A stretch of 64,000 nt of DNA from Krasilnikovozyma curviuscula (GCA_014825775.1 MVAQ01000040.1:55158-119157); one strand, 5' to 3'; shown: positions 22,870-35,593, counted from the first letter of the stretch. The notes: generated by a model from the letters alone, not told the origin. Translations and numbers: made by a program.

Positions 22870-25078
22870 ATGGCTTTTGTGCTCCCCACTATTGTAGACA
22901 ATGCAGATGAGTCCTGGGGACCATCTTCATCCCACTTTCCAGCTGCTTTGAAGGAGTCAGTCAATTTTTCAAGCAATCTGTCACCCGTCCTGTGAAACTG
23001 AACTTTTTTTTTGTTTGTTCGCATTTCGCTCCTTGTACTGCCTGACGATCAGTATTCCGTATGCTCATTACAACAAAGCTGACAAGATCGAACGTGTTGC
23101 TGAATGGTACGATGCCCCAGCCTCCACTGATTCCCGCTTCCCCAACAAGTCGTCTACCACTTCTGCCAACCTTCGTCGTAACAACCGAGACTACAACACG
23201 TCTGCTTCCAACACCAACAACGCCTTTGGATACGTTCACGATGAAGATGAGAAGAGCTTTAGCTTGGTTGATCACACCGGTGGTGCTGTCGTGAAGAGAG
23301 GAGGAGGAGGTATCGCTGGTGCCTTGAACAGGTCGAGAGGTGGACTTGGTGGTAGAGGTGGTTATAACACTGCTCAGAGAGGGGGTGCTGGACGCGGTGG
23401 ACAAAGAGGTGGAAGAGGCGGACAAAGAGGTGGTTACAACAACGGTCGTATGGGATACAGGGACTGGGACAAGGTACGCCAACTTTTTAATGTCGCTTGG
23501 TTCCCCTGCTGTGACAGCGTTATTTACACGCTCTTATCTCTTTATAGCAAATGCGAATTAGAGAATCATCTATTGCCATCAACCCATCCTGGACTGTTCT
23601 GGAAGAAATTGAATTTTCTCGTCTGTCAAAGCTCAGCCTGACGGTCCAAGAACCAGAAACCCTTTCGGCTTACGGTATCCTCTACGGTTATGACAAGTCA
23701 TACGACAGAGTTAATACCAAAAACGAGAAGAAGTTGGTGCATGCCGAGCGAGACAGATTCTACCCTCCAGTTTACCAAATCGATCCAGTCATTGAGGAGG
23801 TGAGCTACTGCATTTCATTCACTGCTACTTTGTGAGTTCTGTTACTGACCGTTTTCTTTCGCAATCTTCAGTATGCATCGAAAGACGCTGCCCAGGTGTT
23901 CGTGAATGACAGTGTCTTGTCACTGCTCATGTGCGCTCCAAGATCTGTCAACTCTTGGGATATCGTTTTGACGAGAACCGGAAACAAGCTGTACTTGGAT
24001 CGTCGCAGTGAGGACCCAGATCAGACCGAGAACTGTAAGAGTTTATCCTTGTCTTGTTCTTATTCTTGTTCTTATTCCTCTTCCCATCTACTTTCTTTGG
24101 ATCCTCGATCATACTCTCTCGCGTCAGGCCCAGAAATCCTTTCCGTCAACGAGAACGCAGCAGACCCACCGTCTGACAACGCTGACGATGTCATCAACAG
24201 CGCTGGTATGCTCGCCTACGAAGCTACTGCTGTCAACTTCAACTTCGCTTGCCAGGTTGTCACTGAAACGAAGAAGACGCGACACGATCTCGGTGGTGCC
24301 AACCCCTTCCCAGCCAGACTTGGTGACACTGCTTCGCCACTCTCTTCGGTCGGTTACAGATATAGGAAGTTCAACCTTTCGACTGTCGAGGATGAGCCTT
24401 TAGAGATGATTGTCCGAACCGAAGTGGATGGTGTCATCAAGGCTACGACGAAGGGTGAAAAGGACTCTCTTATAACAATTAAGACCCTTCTCAATGCTGG
24501 CTCTGGAACTTCTACGCCAGCTGCTGACTGGAAATCCAAGTTGGATGCTCAGAGAGGTGCTGTTGTTGCTGGTGAGATGAAGAATAACTCTGCCAAGCTG
24601 GCTCGGTGGGCCGTTCAGAGTATTCTTGCTGGTGCAGAACAAATGAAGATGGGGTAAGTACACAGTTCTCTTCAATGTACTTCACATCAGCCATGAACTG
24701 ACTGCATCTCTCTGCCCTTTAAGTTACATTGCTCGAGTGAACCCCAAAGACCCCAACAACCACACAATTCTCGGTACCCAGTGGTACAAACCAAAGGAGT
24801 TCGCTGCCCAGATGAACCTGTCTCTCGCGAACGGATGGGGCATTGTCAGAGCTGTTGTGGACTTATGCTTGAAGCAGCCAGAGGGTCAATATATCCTCGT
24901 GAAGGATCCAAATAAGGTTAGCTCTTCGTGCCACTTCAGCAGCTGGATGGTCGGAACTGATCGTCCGATACTTTAATTGCAGACTATCTTGAGACTTTAC
25001 GCTGTAGGCTCAGAAGCTGATGCTGAAGAAGCCGGAGGGGAGTTGGCTTTCGAGGAAGAAGCTCAGGAAGAAGCTTAA
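22870..25078 (+). CDS. eIF3d: Translation initiation factor eIF3 subunit d
   Basis: The start MAFVLPTIVDNADESWGP and the following IPYAHYNKADKIERVAEWYD match the conserved N-terminus of eIF3d, which binds other eIF3 subunits and the ribosome. Residues around 110-170 form an RGG-rich segment (RGGLGGRGGYN, GRGGQRGGRGG) typical for RNA binding in this subunit. The central part contains the cap-binding domain blocks MRIRESSIAINPSWTVLEEI, RSVNSWDIVLTR, YEATAVNFNFACQVV, YRYRKFNL and the NPKDPNNHTILGTQWYKP block near the C-terminus. The end is acidic (EEEAQEEA). Six or more introns; one (24034-24130) is unusually pyrimidine-rich. eIF3d recruits the 43S complex to mRNA and can bind the cap on selected transcripts. 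The stop at 25076-25078 is 237 bp from a convergent gene. Confidence 0.95.
24054..24077 (+). repeat. Two tandem copies of a 12-mer in an eIF3d intron
   Basis: TTGTTCTTATTC occurs twice in direct succession inside the polypyrimidine-rich intron. The repeat is seen directly; any effect on splicing is a guess. Confidence 0.8.
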
Positions 25079-25315
25079 GTCGATCTTGCTATGAGATTTG
25101 TCAGTGCAGTGGAGCTCGATTGAATCGTATTCGAATATATACACTGCATTAAAGCAAGAGGGTTTTGATTTTCTCTTTTATAACTGATATAACTGTCCAG
25201 AGTTATATAATTGATCCTCCCCAAATCTATCGAGTCCTGCTCGTCACCCACACCTTCTTTTGTCACGTTTGCACAACGCATCAGCGACTCTACTCATCTC
25301 AAAATCTAAATCACC

Positions 25316-26540
25316 TTACTTAACATTTTTCTGCCTCTTCTGATCCATCAACTTGTTCGGATTACTCTTCCATCGCGCCTTACCGGGCAGACTCAACGAT
25401 GCGGCCCCTCCAGGGGTGGGCACACGCACAATCTTGACACTTCTCTCTCTGATCATTAAATTCTTCTTCCTGTCTAAGCTGCTAGATCGTTTTTTGAATA
25501 AGCCCGAAGCGGCCGGGATGGTTGGGTGTTGGTACACGACATATGAACCACCGTTCTGCGCATCTTTGTACAGCCCTACACAAGGCACGACCATGCTTGA
25601 AACATCGCCTTTATAGCATACGCAGGTTCTTCAGGTAATCGGGTAACAATTCAGAGATCATCAGGTCGAAAACGGACAAATAGGCTTGCAGGAGGGCTTA
25701 CCCGTCAATGTTGTTGAACGCCATCTTCATAAAGTCTGGATACTGCGTCCCGCACTGCGAAAGACACTGTTGGATGGTACCCGTGATAAGAGAATTACCT
25801 AGGGGGTATCGGAAGGAAGTAGGAGAGTTTGTGACATAGACTGGATTGCATTGGTTGCCGTTTTGGCGGTTGAACGAGGTGTAGACCGAGATCTAGCAGT
25901 CAATGACAAAAATAGATTGCATACTCAGTATGTGGAGAGAGATGCGACAGAAAGTGAGTGGTAAAATCACTTACAGAATCTGAATTGCGGAGGCCAGCGG
26001 TGGTGCAGTCGATGATGTTTCTTCGGGCGGGTGAGAGATCGGTAGCAACCTATCAGGAGCATGAAAAATGAACCCAGAATGAATGAAATTGGTTTTTTCA
26101 ATATAATGAATATAAATTGAAAGGATGACGTACACAGCTGCAAGTAGGAATAGGCAATGAACCGAGCCAAACAGAATAGGCAATGTTTAGCTCCGGACGG
26201 TTCGCTGTGAAATATCTGCAGAGACTGTCGCAGCCCACTTTGGTGGTAGGCTGAATCGTCGTGAATGAGGGAGCATCGAGGAAGGTATAGACGTTGGCTG
26301 CGGCTGTGAGGAGAACTGAGCCTGCCGCGTAGCAGTTTTGCACCTGTTTGCGAGAAACAATTGGGTTTAAGAAGAGGAAAAAAGGTATAGGAAACATTAA
26401 TTACCTACCTGGAATGACTTATGGGACGAGAAGGAGGACTGGGTTTCTCTTCGTGTGAGAGTCGCTGCTGTCGCAACTCGAGCGGCCAACAGGAGTGCGA
26501 CGGCAAAGAGGGCCATGCTAATATGGGCTGGTGGTCGCAT
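25316..26540 (-). CDS. Secreted cysteine-rich protein with basic C-terminal tail
   Basis: The ATG at 26540 opens a clear signal peptide (MRPPAHISMALFAVALLLAA then RVATA) with cleavage near residue 25. Five exons follow. The mature part has many cysteines: NCYAAGS, GCDSLCRYF, PTCSC, IIDCTTAG, NQCNPVYV, QQCLSQCG, and TCVCYKGD, VVPCVGLY. The pattern with a CxCYKGD-like element resembles WSC-type or related carbohydrate-binding modules of fungal cell-surface proteins, but I cannot assign the family firmly. The last 60 residues are rich in K, R and S (KKRSSSLDRKKNLMIRERS), unusual for a secreted protein. No GPI or membrane anchor. The final intron ends at a non-CAG acceptor (ctgaag) that gives IDGTCVCYK in frame. 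A TATA-like box lies upstream. Confidence 0.72.
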
Positions 26541-27717
26541 TCTTATCAACAATTTAAAAACGAAAAGGTTTGTAGTCAAGGTGTAGGGGGAAGAATGAGA
26601 AAGAAGAACAATCTGAGATGAAATATGTCGATCATTTTATATATTTCATTGCAGCAACCCCAAGTTGAAGATCACCCTAAAATTATGATAACTTGACCAC
26701 AATCTGTTTCAGAACTTGAGATCTGTACTACATGTTTTTCTCCTGTATTTGCGCAGTGCGCTGTGAACAGAAGAAAGACATATTGGACCAAAGAAGGAAC
26801 TCTTCGGCTTACCTTGGGAAATTGGGATATATTCAAAGATCCAACTTCAATTAGATTTGGGACACTGTGGTGCAAAGGCGATCAATAGGCACTCAAGCCT
26901 TGACGCCAGTGTTGTGTTTGTTTACCTCTGTCAAAGAGTCACAACGATACATGAAAGTTCAGAGACTTCGTGCATCGTCTGTCTATGAACCACTCATATC
27001 ATCTGTTGTCTTGTTATCCAATTGAACAAGCATTGTAATAGATGCGCTGAGTGACAGTGATCGTTCGCGCTTCATAATGTGTCAGAAAGGTGTTTCGGAA
27101 GCAGGAGTAAATGGATTAACTGGAGTCAACAAGAAACACAGTTGCGATAATCGTGGATTTATTTAAGCTCTTCGGTTCTGAGTTCTGCTCACCGAATGAA
27201 TAAGAAGTTTTTTGGGGTCATCGAAAGCAACACAAAAAATAATTGGCGGAAGTTTCACCAAGGTGTCATTACATCGCGATCAATTGGGGCCGGACGCTTG
27301 TAGATCGAGGGCATTCATAATATGAAAGGTCATTATCCAGAAAGGAAGAAATTCAGGAAGTGAAGGTACCAAGTGGGGCGTCCTATAGACAGACGTTGGG
27401 CGGCCGCCCATTAAAAATTGTTGTGATTGAAAAAGGGCTGTGGCGCGCTGGCCGAAGCAAGTTCTTAACATAATCCTACAAACTGACTTCTATTACACAG
27501 CCGGAGATATTTCCTTATCGAAGTTTCCGAGGGATGGACTAGATAGACCAAATATACCCATCACAAACTCGCTGACCAAGTCCTAGTCAGCACACGTACT
27601 TTTTCGCCACAAGACGGGGCCTTGGCATACAAATAGCATCGCATCCACCCGAAAGGTTTCTCTCTCTCCCTCCGTCAACACACTACCGTGGCCCAGTCGA
27701 CTGAACCACGCCAACAT
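26541..27717. other. Divergent intergenic region
   Basis: About 1.2 kb between the secreted cysteine-rich protein (minus) and the calcium exchanger (plus). It is AT-rich with no protein-like frame; the minus-strand 63-codon frame near 27300 shows no family features. It must hold both promoters. Confidence 0.55.
26634..26642 (-). promoter_or_regulatory. TATA-like box
   Basis: On the minus strand the sequence reads ATATAAAAT, about 95 bp upstream of the start codon of the secreted cysteine-rich protein. Confidence 0.4.
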
Positions 27718-30005
27718 ATGGAAGAAACTTCCTCTCCTGCTATTGACGAACCAGATATATGTGGGTTCATCTCAGAAAAACACAGTGCACCGCATCACAG
27801 CCTAGACGCAAAAGCCAAACCTCTCCATCCGCTCCTCTACACCCGATTCAGCCATCTCAATGACCTTGCTACAAGAGTAAGCTCCTTACTTTTTTGTCTG
27901 GTTGATGAAAAGTACACTGATCTTGCTCTCGATGCTGTCTTGTTCTAGTCCAACCCTGAATTCGTGTCGAGCAATGAAGTCGGTGAGTTTCGCGCTTGGC
28001 GCCAACGCGTACCAAGACATAGAGTGTCGTCACTTTACTAACCTTTTTGCACACACGCTGAAGATATCGAACGAGATGCGAATGATCATAGACCGATCCA
28101 GCGTAGTGGGACTGCCCCCAATGGCGCCGGCGGTTTTGTTGGAAATCCAACCGCCTCCAGACCCCCTCTGAGGGACATTCTGCTCGTTCCAGCTCGCAAA
28201 GTCGCCAGCGACTCTAAGATCTCCTGGAAACTGTCCATAATTAATACTGTCAAAGCATCCTGGTTGAATGTGTTGGTTAGTGTCTTATCTCCTGAGTTGT
28301 CTTGTCAAACGTGCGCATCTCTCACCTCGCTGGCTCTCCTCATGTCCCCGCAGCTTGTCTTCATCCCCGTCTCATGGGCGATGCACTTCTCTCATGTGTC
28401 AGACACGCTGATTTTTATCGTCTCCTTTTTGGCTATCGTGAGTCCTTCCCATAAGTTTTGGGATCGCTTCTGCCACTCTCAACATTTCGGTTCCTGATGT
28501 TGTCATTGCTACAGATCCCACTTGCCTCTCTCTTGGGTTTCGCCACTGAGCAGCTCGCTCTCAGAGTAGGAGACTCCCTTGGTAGTCTGCTCAACGCAAC
28601 CTTCGGCAACTCTGTCGAGCTCCTTATCTCGATCCTCGCACTCGTGAAAGGAGAGCTCGGCATAGTTCGAAGCTCCATGCTCGGATCCGTCATCTCCAAC
28701 ACGCTCCTAGTCCTTGGCATGTGTTTCTTTGCTGGTGGTGTTAGATTCCACGAACAGGGTTACGGAATGAGAGCCGCTCAGCTCAATATTAGTCTACTCG
28801 GAATCGCCGTCGTTGGTCAGTGTGAACCGCCTTGTGTTGAAAAAACTTGTCTCTCTTTAATCGTCAACGCTGACCCTCTTTCAAATCTGACAGCCTTCAC
28901 CGTGCCCATGATCTTTAAAGCTTCTATCTCTGGAAGTTTCATCACTGAACCTGAAGGCGAACTTGCAGCAAGCCTGCTGGACATCTCCAGGGGTATCGCA
29001 TTCCTTCTTCTTGTCACTTACGGTAAGTTTTATTCATTTTTATAAATAAGTCCCTAGATCTTTGCCAAGAGAGGCGCTGATGGTCTCCTTTGAACAACTG
29101 TTCACACCCAGCTGGATACTTGACATTTCAGCTTTATACTCACGCCTACCTCTTCCGCACCGTGACTCCTTTCGAGAGGCGCCGAATCGAGCTCGAGGCT
29201 GGAAATGACGGGCCCACACCACCAGGCTCCGTCGTCTTCCCTCGCCCTTCGTTCCTGCCCAGCTTGGGCCGCTCGTCCAGCAACGCGTCGTCTCGTTCGT
29301 CCGAAGACGAGGAGGAAGTGCCCAAAACCAAGGCGCTCTATGCTGTCATATTGCTCGCTGTTGTCACTGTCCTAACCGGTATCACAGCAGAGTGGTTATT
29401 GGATAGTATTTCTGGTCTCACCGAAACTGGTGGCATCTCACAGGAGTTTGTGGCTTTCATTCTCTTGCCATTAGTTGGTGCGTGTCCGGCTTTTTCCTCT
29501 TCTATTCTTTAGGTAATTTCAGCTGGTTCTAATACTCCTTATCCTTCGCTCAGGCAATGCTGCTGAACACGTCACCGCTGTCGTCGTCTCGATGAAGGAT
29601 AAGATCGATCTGGCGGTGGGTATCGCCGTGGGCAGTTCAATTCAGATCTGTCTGTTTGTCGTCCCGGTTCTGGTGCTCCTCGGATGGGCCATTGGACAGC
29701 CCTTGACGCTTGTCTTCCCTCTCTTTGAGACCGGGTGCTTATTCTTGACGATCCTCATTGTCAATTGGGCGATCCAGTCAGTGCTTAGTTTCATCTGCAT
29801 CCCTTTGCTCCCACCATTCTGTCGAACGAAGCTGATTGAGCTGTTCTAATTTAGGGATGCCAAAACAAATTACATGGAAGGCGCTATCCTCATGATGTCA
29901 TATATTTTGATTTCTTGTGAGTGAACCGTCGTCGCTCATGTGCTGGTGCTGACATCTATCTTATCTGACGCAGTGACCACTTGGTTTTACACCATTGAGG
30001 GATAA
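27718..30005 (+). CDS. Vacuolar Ca2+/H+ exchanger (CAX/VCX1 family)
   Basis: About 450 residues, start MEETSSPAIDEPDICG, with a hydrophilic N-terminus and about eleven helices. The two family repeats are explicit: c-1 GNSVELLISILALVKGELGI then VRSSMLGSVISNTLLVLG, and c-2 GNAAEHVTAVVVSMKDKIDL then AVGIAVGSSIQICLFVVPV; the GNxxE glutamates bind Ca2+. Between the halves is an acidic/serine loop (SRSSEDEEEVPK), the acidic motif of CAX proteins. The protein exports cytosolic Ca2+ into the vacuole using the proton gradient and limits calcineurin signalling. It ends YILISLTTWFYTIEG. An in-frame GTG lies 30 nt upstream of the chosen ATG, but ATG is expected in a eukaryote. The splice joins were checked at both repeats. 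Confidence 0.93.
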
Positions 30006-30286
30006 ATAAGACAACTATGTCATCTATAACCATATACTCTGCTTCTCATACGCAGCAATTTTAGCCAGAGTAACCACACTTAAACAAAATACTTAACAAA
30101 GTTTGAACAGGAGCTAAGCCTATCAATATATAAGTTGTACATATATACGATTTCTGATGATGCGTACTCATTACAGTGGAAGTGGATTGACGACAGAAAA
30201 GTCTGTATCACCAGGAAATTCAGTCAGACGAACCCCGGTGCAAGCAGAAAAGACAAGCTACTACTCACTCCAAGCATGAAGGTCAT

Positions 30287-33200
30287 TCAGATAGTTTCCA
30301 TCTGGTTCAAGACATTTACCAGAGTGCTGTCGTGAGAAAAAGAAGGGAAATAATGAGTTGGAATTGCCACTTGCACCCCAAGAAAACAGGCGGACGCACA
30401 TAACCGACCCCAGTCAACTCGCGAACAAACAGAATCGGCAGATCCTTGTTCATCCTCACATCCTCAACATTCCCAGTTCCATCAAGGTCGGAGAGCTTAA
30501 CTTTCTTCATAAGAGGTATGGGCTCCCCTTCTGCCGTCATTGGGAAGCCGTACATGTCCTGAGGATAGACGAGGCCGTGGTGGGCGACAGTCGACTCATC
30601 GGGCTCCTTGGGTCGTTCTGCTAAGTCCATCGCTGACGATGTGACCATCTGAAGTGCCTGATGGTTGGAAGTGTCTTCATCTGCGTACGCCAGGAGATCA
30701 GCCACAAGAGAAGGGTCTAGGTTTGAGACCCGAGCAGAATTGTCTGTTTCGGCATCAGCAGTGGTTATGCATTGGATGAGTGGGTCGGACGTATTTAGCG
30801 TTCCATCGGCGGTGATAGACGACGCCGGAGGTTGATTTTGGAAGTATTTGATGAGCTGCTCTGGTTCTGGGCACTGGGCGCCGACGGCGACGAAGGCGTT
30901 GTTGACATCGCCATCCGAATAGACGATGGGCAAAGGACCGAAGGAGCCAATGAAGATTTGAATCGGTTCAAAGTGGGGATCTTGTTCGTTGTAAGTAAAG
31001 TAGTTTTGGATTTTGAGATGAAGCACGCTGCTTTCGACGTCGTAGGTTGGGTTGCCATTGACTACAAGGGCGGGCACTGGGCTGATGGACTTTTGGGGGA
31101 AGGGGTTGACTGAATTCAGGGATTGGGTTGCATCAAAGAATGTGTATGAAGTTCTCGCTGGTGGGTTTGAAATTGAAGAACACAAGTCAGTAGGGAGAGA
31201 ATTGCAGCGGTCAAAGGAGAGAAAGTTACCAATTCCATTGATCGTCCAAGCCATCCAGTCATCAACAATTTCCAGCTCATCACCATTCTCACCAAAAACA
31301 TTTGGTTCAGGCTCCGAATAGCCCACGAGCCTGCCCCGGTCTTCTTCATATTTCTTCGAGGTGTTTGGCTTCAGAGCCAGAGCATCATAACTCAGACGGT
31401 CATCTTCTCTCGTAGTGGATGGGATTCCACCTTTGCTTCCATTCCCAGCACTTGACAAGAACCACTTCCTGACACCTCCTTGATCAATCTCCCCCTGGTG
31501 CTGAACCTTGACCAACCCCACCTTGTGCATTTGGCAGACGATTCCTCTGTTGGACCTGTCAACCAAGTTCTTTTTTTCAATCTTGACCAAAAGATGAGGT
31601 TCAGTTGAGTAACCAGTTTTGTAGTCCACTAGAATGACAGTGGTGCCGTAAGTCAGAGGGGTGGTGAGTTCGCTGTCGCTGGGGAGAGGAAGCTTTGTCC
31701 TAAAATGCTCAAAGTCAGCCATATCTGGCTCAACTACACGAATTATCCAATTTGTCCATTCTGAGGCTGTTGCAGATAGACGGCCTTGGTCCATGCAGAG
31801 GAATTTGGTTCTGTAAGTTTGAGAGTTGATACGTGTGTAGAATGCAACAGACTGCCCGTTGTAGAGGTTGGAGATAGAGAGCTTTGATTTGTCTGATTTG
31901 ACAGAGGGTTTGGAAATGACTTTAACCTGTGCGAGATCTAGTGTTGCCCAGGGCCGCGAGGGAGGGTCTGTAGAAAAGGTTTCACATGTTGCCTCGTGAG
32001 ACAGGACTCCGCGGTGAGAAATAAGCATCGAGTAAGCTCACGTAGTACGTCTTCTTCATCCTCATCCATAATTGGAAGTGTCAACCCGGAACTATCCGTT
32101 TTCAACCCTTCTTCGCCGAGGACCAGCTGCAACGCCATGCTCTTTCCTTGAGTTGCATCCTTTTCGACATGTAGGCCGCCAAAGAAAGCAATCGCACGAT
32201 TTCCATCCTTCTTAATCTGTACTTTTTGACGCTTGTATTCTTCGTCGAAGTTAGATGACACGATGCTCATTGTTGCGACGAGACCACGCGTAGATTGACC
32301 TGGTTCGGCATGCTCGTCTGCTAGGTCTACGATGGGCCCAGAAAGAGTGACAATAGGCGCTGGAGTTAAAAATCGATGCTCTTTTCCGTAAGACTTTTGA
32401 GCAGCTACGTGGTGGAGAATTGGACGAGATGACTGAGGTTAGCGTAGCGAAGTGGAAGACTTATGGGGGGAAGTATCAACATACCACCTGGAAATACACA
32501 CTCTACAGTACACATTCGGTTTATATTGAAAGTTTTTGGAGCTGCAGCAAGCACGAGGTGCTCCTTGAGAGTTTTGGTGATTTTGATGCGACGCTCTACC
32601 AACTGGTCCCCCGTCAATTCTTCAGTCGGTGGAGAATGTGAACGTTTGCGTTTCTAAATTATAAAAGGAACGATGGGTGAGTATGGACACCGAACTAGTG
32701 GAAACATGGATTAGTGCCTACTAGCGAACGAACGGGAGGAACATATTCCTCCTGTTGTTGAATCTGAGAAGCCTCGGCAGCTCCAGCCATATCAGCTGGA
32801 AGAGCATATTCATCCGGTCCCGCATAGACTGCTTCGCCATTAGTGACGAGTTGCTCCAGGCCAGAAAAGTCATACGGAATGTGAGACGTCGTCCCTTCTT
32901 GCGCAGAAGCTTCCTCCGTTGCTTCCTGATATACTTCTTCTACATGATGTTCTTGCAGTTGTGTAACTTCGATTCCCGTGTAGCTGGATTCTTCACCCGT
33001 CTGATCATAGAGCTGAGGGTCGAGGTTAGAACCGTCGTCGAGTGAAGGTTCCTCCAGTGGATGCTGCTGCTGCTGCTGCTGCTGATCGTTTCCCTGGTCA
33101 AGATAATTGAGTGACTGCTCTTCAACGTTACCAGAAGCAGCGTCCAAGATAGTGTTGAGGTTTTCAGAGGAAGCTGGGTCCTGCTGGACAAACAACACAC

Positions 33201-33306
33201 CGTACCGTGGGAAAAGATTTTTCATCAGAGAGACTGAAGGGGGGGCTGTTGTGCCAGTTCTTACCTCGTACTCCCCAGTGGTATCGTCGTATTGTTCCTC
33301 AGACAT
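30287..33306 (-). CDS. CSL (CBF1/Su(H)/LAG-1) family transcription factor
   Basis: Exon 1 encodes MSEEQYDDTTGEYE. A long acidic, glutamine-rich region follows, including a seven-glutamine run. After KRKRSHSPPTEEL (possible nuclear signal) the CSL domains appear: AAQKSYGKEHRFLTPAPIV (Rel-homology N-terminal, matching the AQKSYGNEKRFFCPPP block), QVKVISKPSVKSDKSKLSIS (matching RIKVISKPSKK), AFYTRINSQTYRTKFL and WTNWIIRVVE (beta-trefoil), QMHKVGLVKV, and WMAWTINGIG (matching ASWTIISTD). The C-terminal IPT/TIG-like region follows (PVPALVVNGNPTYDV). Fungal CSL proteins bind GTGRGAA-type sites and act in adhesion, cell cycle and cell separation, without Notch. About 870 residues, long as in fungi. 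The last exon may be read to 30316 without splicing; a 50-nt intron with a strong acceptor would end it at 30287 as LVNVLNQMETI. Confidence 0.9.
33064..33084. repeat. (CTG)7 microsatellite encoding glutamines
   Basis: Seven uninterrupted CTG units on the plus strand, read as CAG on the coding strand and giving seven glutamines in the N-terminal region of the CSL factor. Likely length-polymorphic. Confidence 0.9.
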
Positions 33307-33720
33307 TGCTGAAGAGATATTTCATTAGCATGAAGGAAGGCTTCACCGTGTGTTGGGGTTGAGAGGGGAATGGGCAAAGGTTTCGCAGAGGCAAGCAGCG
33401 AAGCAAGGGACACCGCAGGATTTTTCGTCTCTCTCTTGAAAGAAGTCAAATTCGCAAAGCATCTGAATCCGTTCATTTTGATACTTCCCAAAGACTTACG
33501 AAATTTGTAACATTTGTTTTCTTCTCGCTGTTACATCGCCGATTCGGAAATCGAGAGTATGTACAACATTGCTTGACTTTAGCTATTAGAGGAGATTATA
33601 CTCTATGAATCTTTCAACTGTTTTTAACCCAAATTAAGATAGCAAAAAAAAAAATCAGAGTTGAAAGCCAATCCATCTCGCGACCAGCACGAAACTAGTA
33701 GATAACAAGCAAAGATAGTC
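33307..33720. other. Intergenic region
   Basis: About 410 bp with the CSL promoter and the 3' flank of the next minus-strand gene. A run of A (33646-33656) may mark a 3' end. No gene seen. Confidence 0.5.
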
Positions 33721-34745
33721 CTAGTCGAGAAGCTCCAAGGATGGATACCGCAATGGGAATGACCTGACCTGGCTAGCAGGTCTTCTAGGAAGTCGTCTCT
33801 CAGCACTGACCACTCGTCGCTTGAACGAGCTGGTTGCAGCTGCGGCATCACGCTTGGCTTTCTCCTTCTGTTCGAAGCGCTTGACAACCTGCTCTCGCGT
33901 AGCCTCTGTAAGAAATAATGAGGTAAGCTCCGAGTGTTTGTGGAAACTGGGAGGTGAAATAACTCACGCTTGAGCCAGGGCTTGAAGTCCCTTCTCTGAG
34001 TGAGCTGGCCAGGTGTTCTAGACGGGACAGGCCCACTTTGGAAGGCGACGACAAAAGTGCTCAGGTTGACGATGGTTCCAGAATTTGTGGTAGTGGAAGG
34101 ACCAGAAACTGTTGCGATAGTAGTGCCTAGTCAAAGATCGATAAAAATGATTTCAACCTGTCTGGCCCAGAGGCACATTCGAAAAAACAGTGACATTTAC
34201 CTGTGTAAGACAATGTGAAGGTGAGAATCGCTATTGTGCGAAAGAGTCGTAGCAAAACATCTTATCAGTGACGTTTCAATCCCAAGATAACGGACAAGAT
34301 CTCAGCGACTTACGAAGTGCAATCAGACCAAAGCTATTTACTGGCACGGACGGGCAAGTATAAAGGACTGAGTTGGATGCACCAGTGCTAGTGTAGGTAA
34401 TATACTGGTTTGCACCTTGAAGGAAGCAGTTGGTGGTCGTGATAACGTTGATGCCGTTCGAGCCAACGCTAGTCACACCAATTGTGATGCCAACGTTGAT
34501 CTAAACAAAACAACACATCACTTAGTATCAGGTCAAAACTCAGAGAAAGAAAAAAACAGAAACAGAAGAACCCTCACATTAGGAGCGGCAGGACTGCCTG
34601 CCCGAGCAAACACCGCGAGCACGGGTGATGGATTGTTGATGTAAAAAGATCCAGTGAAAGGAGTTGTGTCTGCACTGCTGTATGTATAGACTCCCACAGT
34701 TGCCGGATCTTGAGAGTTGGCAGAGAGACGAGTGCCGAGAGCCAT
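33721..34745 (-). CDS. Unknown protein with beta-rich N-terminus and basic C-terminus
   Basis: Five exons from the ATG at 34745 join in frame to about 240 residues. The N-terminal half is rich in T, S, V, N and G (VGVYTYSSADTTPFTGSFYI, INVGITIGVTSVGSNGINVI), like beta-sandwich or surface proteins, but there is no signal peptide. Middle exons give NSFGLIALPILTFTLSYTG and TTIATVSGPSTTTNSG. The C-terminus is different: EATREQVVKRFEQKEKAKRD and SSFKRRVVSAERRLPRRPAS, helical and strongly basic. I recognise no domain. Two cysteines only. The exon joins are canonical (for example CTTC / CGATTC at 34314), so the gene is probably real. A TATA box lies 165 bp upstream of the start. Confidence 0.62.
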
Positions 34746-35593
34746 TTTATTAGAATGGAGGAGAAGCCCGTTGAGAAAGAGAAACGGTGTGATGGAAGCG
34801 CAATCAGAACCAAGCTGACACAAGCAAGAGTGTGATGTGATTGAGAAAACAAAAAGGGACTGGAAAATGGGTGAAGCAGCTGAGTCTCCTTTTCGGTATT
34901 CTTGCTGCTTTATATACAAATTTCAGTTGTCCAGTATTGAACAACAATCAAGGCGCATATTTTTTTTTATTGTGATTAACATAAACTTCAATCACTCAGA
35001 GGTTTCGGATGCAACAAAGAATCTCCTATTCAGCGCACTGTTGTGCAGCACCGAGTAGCCAGGGTTTTACCCAAAAATTGAATGAAAGTGGTATGCCTAT
35101 CCAAAACTTACATGTAAGTGATCGTCATAACAGTGAACCGATGATGCGCACTTGTCTTGCGGATGTTCGACATGTCGTCGATCTTTCCCAAGCGCTTCGA
35201 TAATACGCTGAATCCCTTTCAGTGTCCCAAGAAACACTTATGCTGAAAGTGTTTTTTTGAATAAAACCTTGTTCAATTGACAGGTGTCTAAAATGTGACC
35301 TCGTCCGCGAGACAGTGTTTCCTCTACTCAACGCTCAGGCCACCAGAGGAAGTGCAGTGTCGATTCGATACGCTTACCTTTGGTGAAGAAAACCCTCGGC
35401 TCCACCTCGTTAAATTGGGTGGCTCAAATATCGATCGTTAGGGATCCCACTACTTGGTTCATTTGGAGGACATTCGCCGAGCACAGAGGCGAGTTTTTAC
35501 TATTTGATGCATCATATACAGTTCTTCAACGTAGACACTAACTACTGGGCCACTTACAGATAAGATATTGGCCTTGAGTGAAGGGGCTTGATC
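34746..35593. other. Divergent intergenic region
   Basis: About 850 bp between the unknown protein (minus) and the coiled-coil protein (plus). Apart from the TATA box at 34908 I see no element or coding frame of note. Confidence 0.5.
34908..34916 (-). promoter_or_regulatory. TATA box
   Basis: TATATAAAG on the minus strand, upstream of the unknown protein that starts at 34745. Confidence 0.5.
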
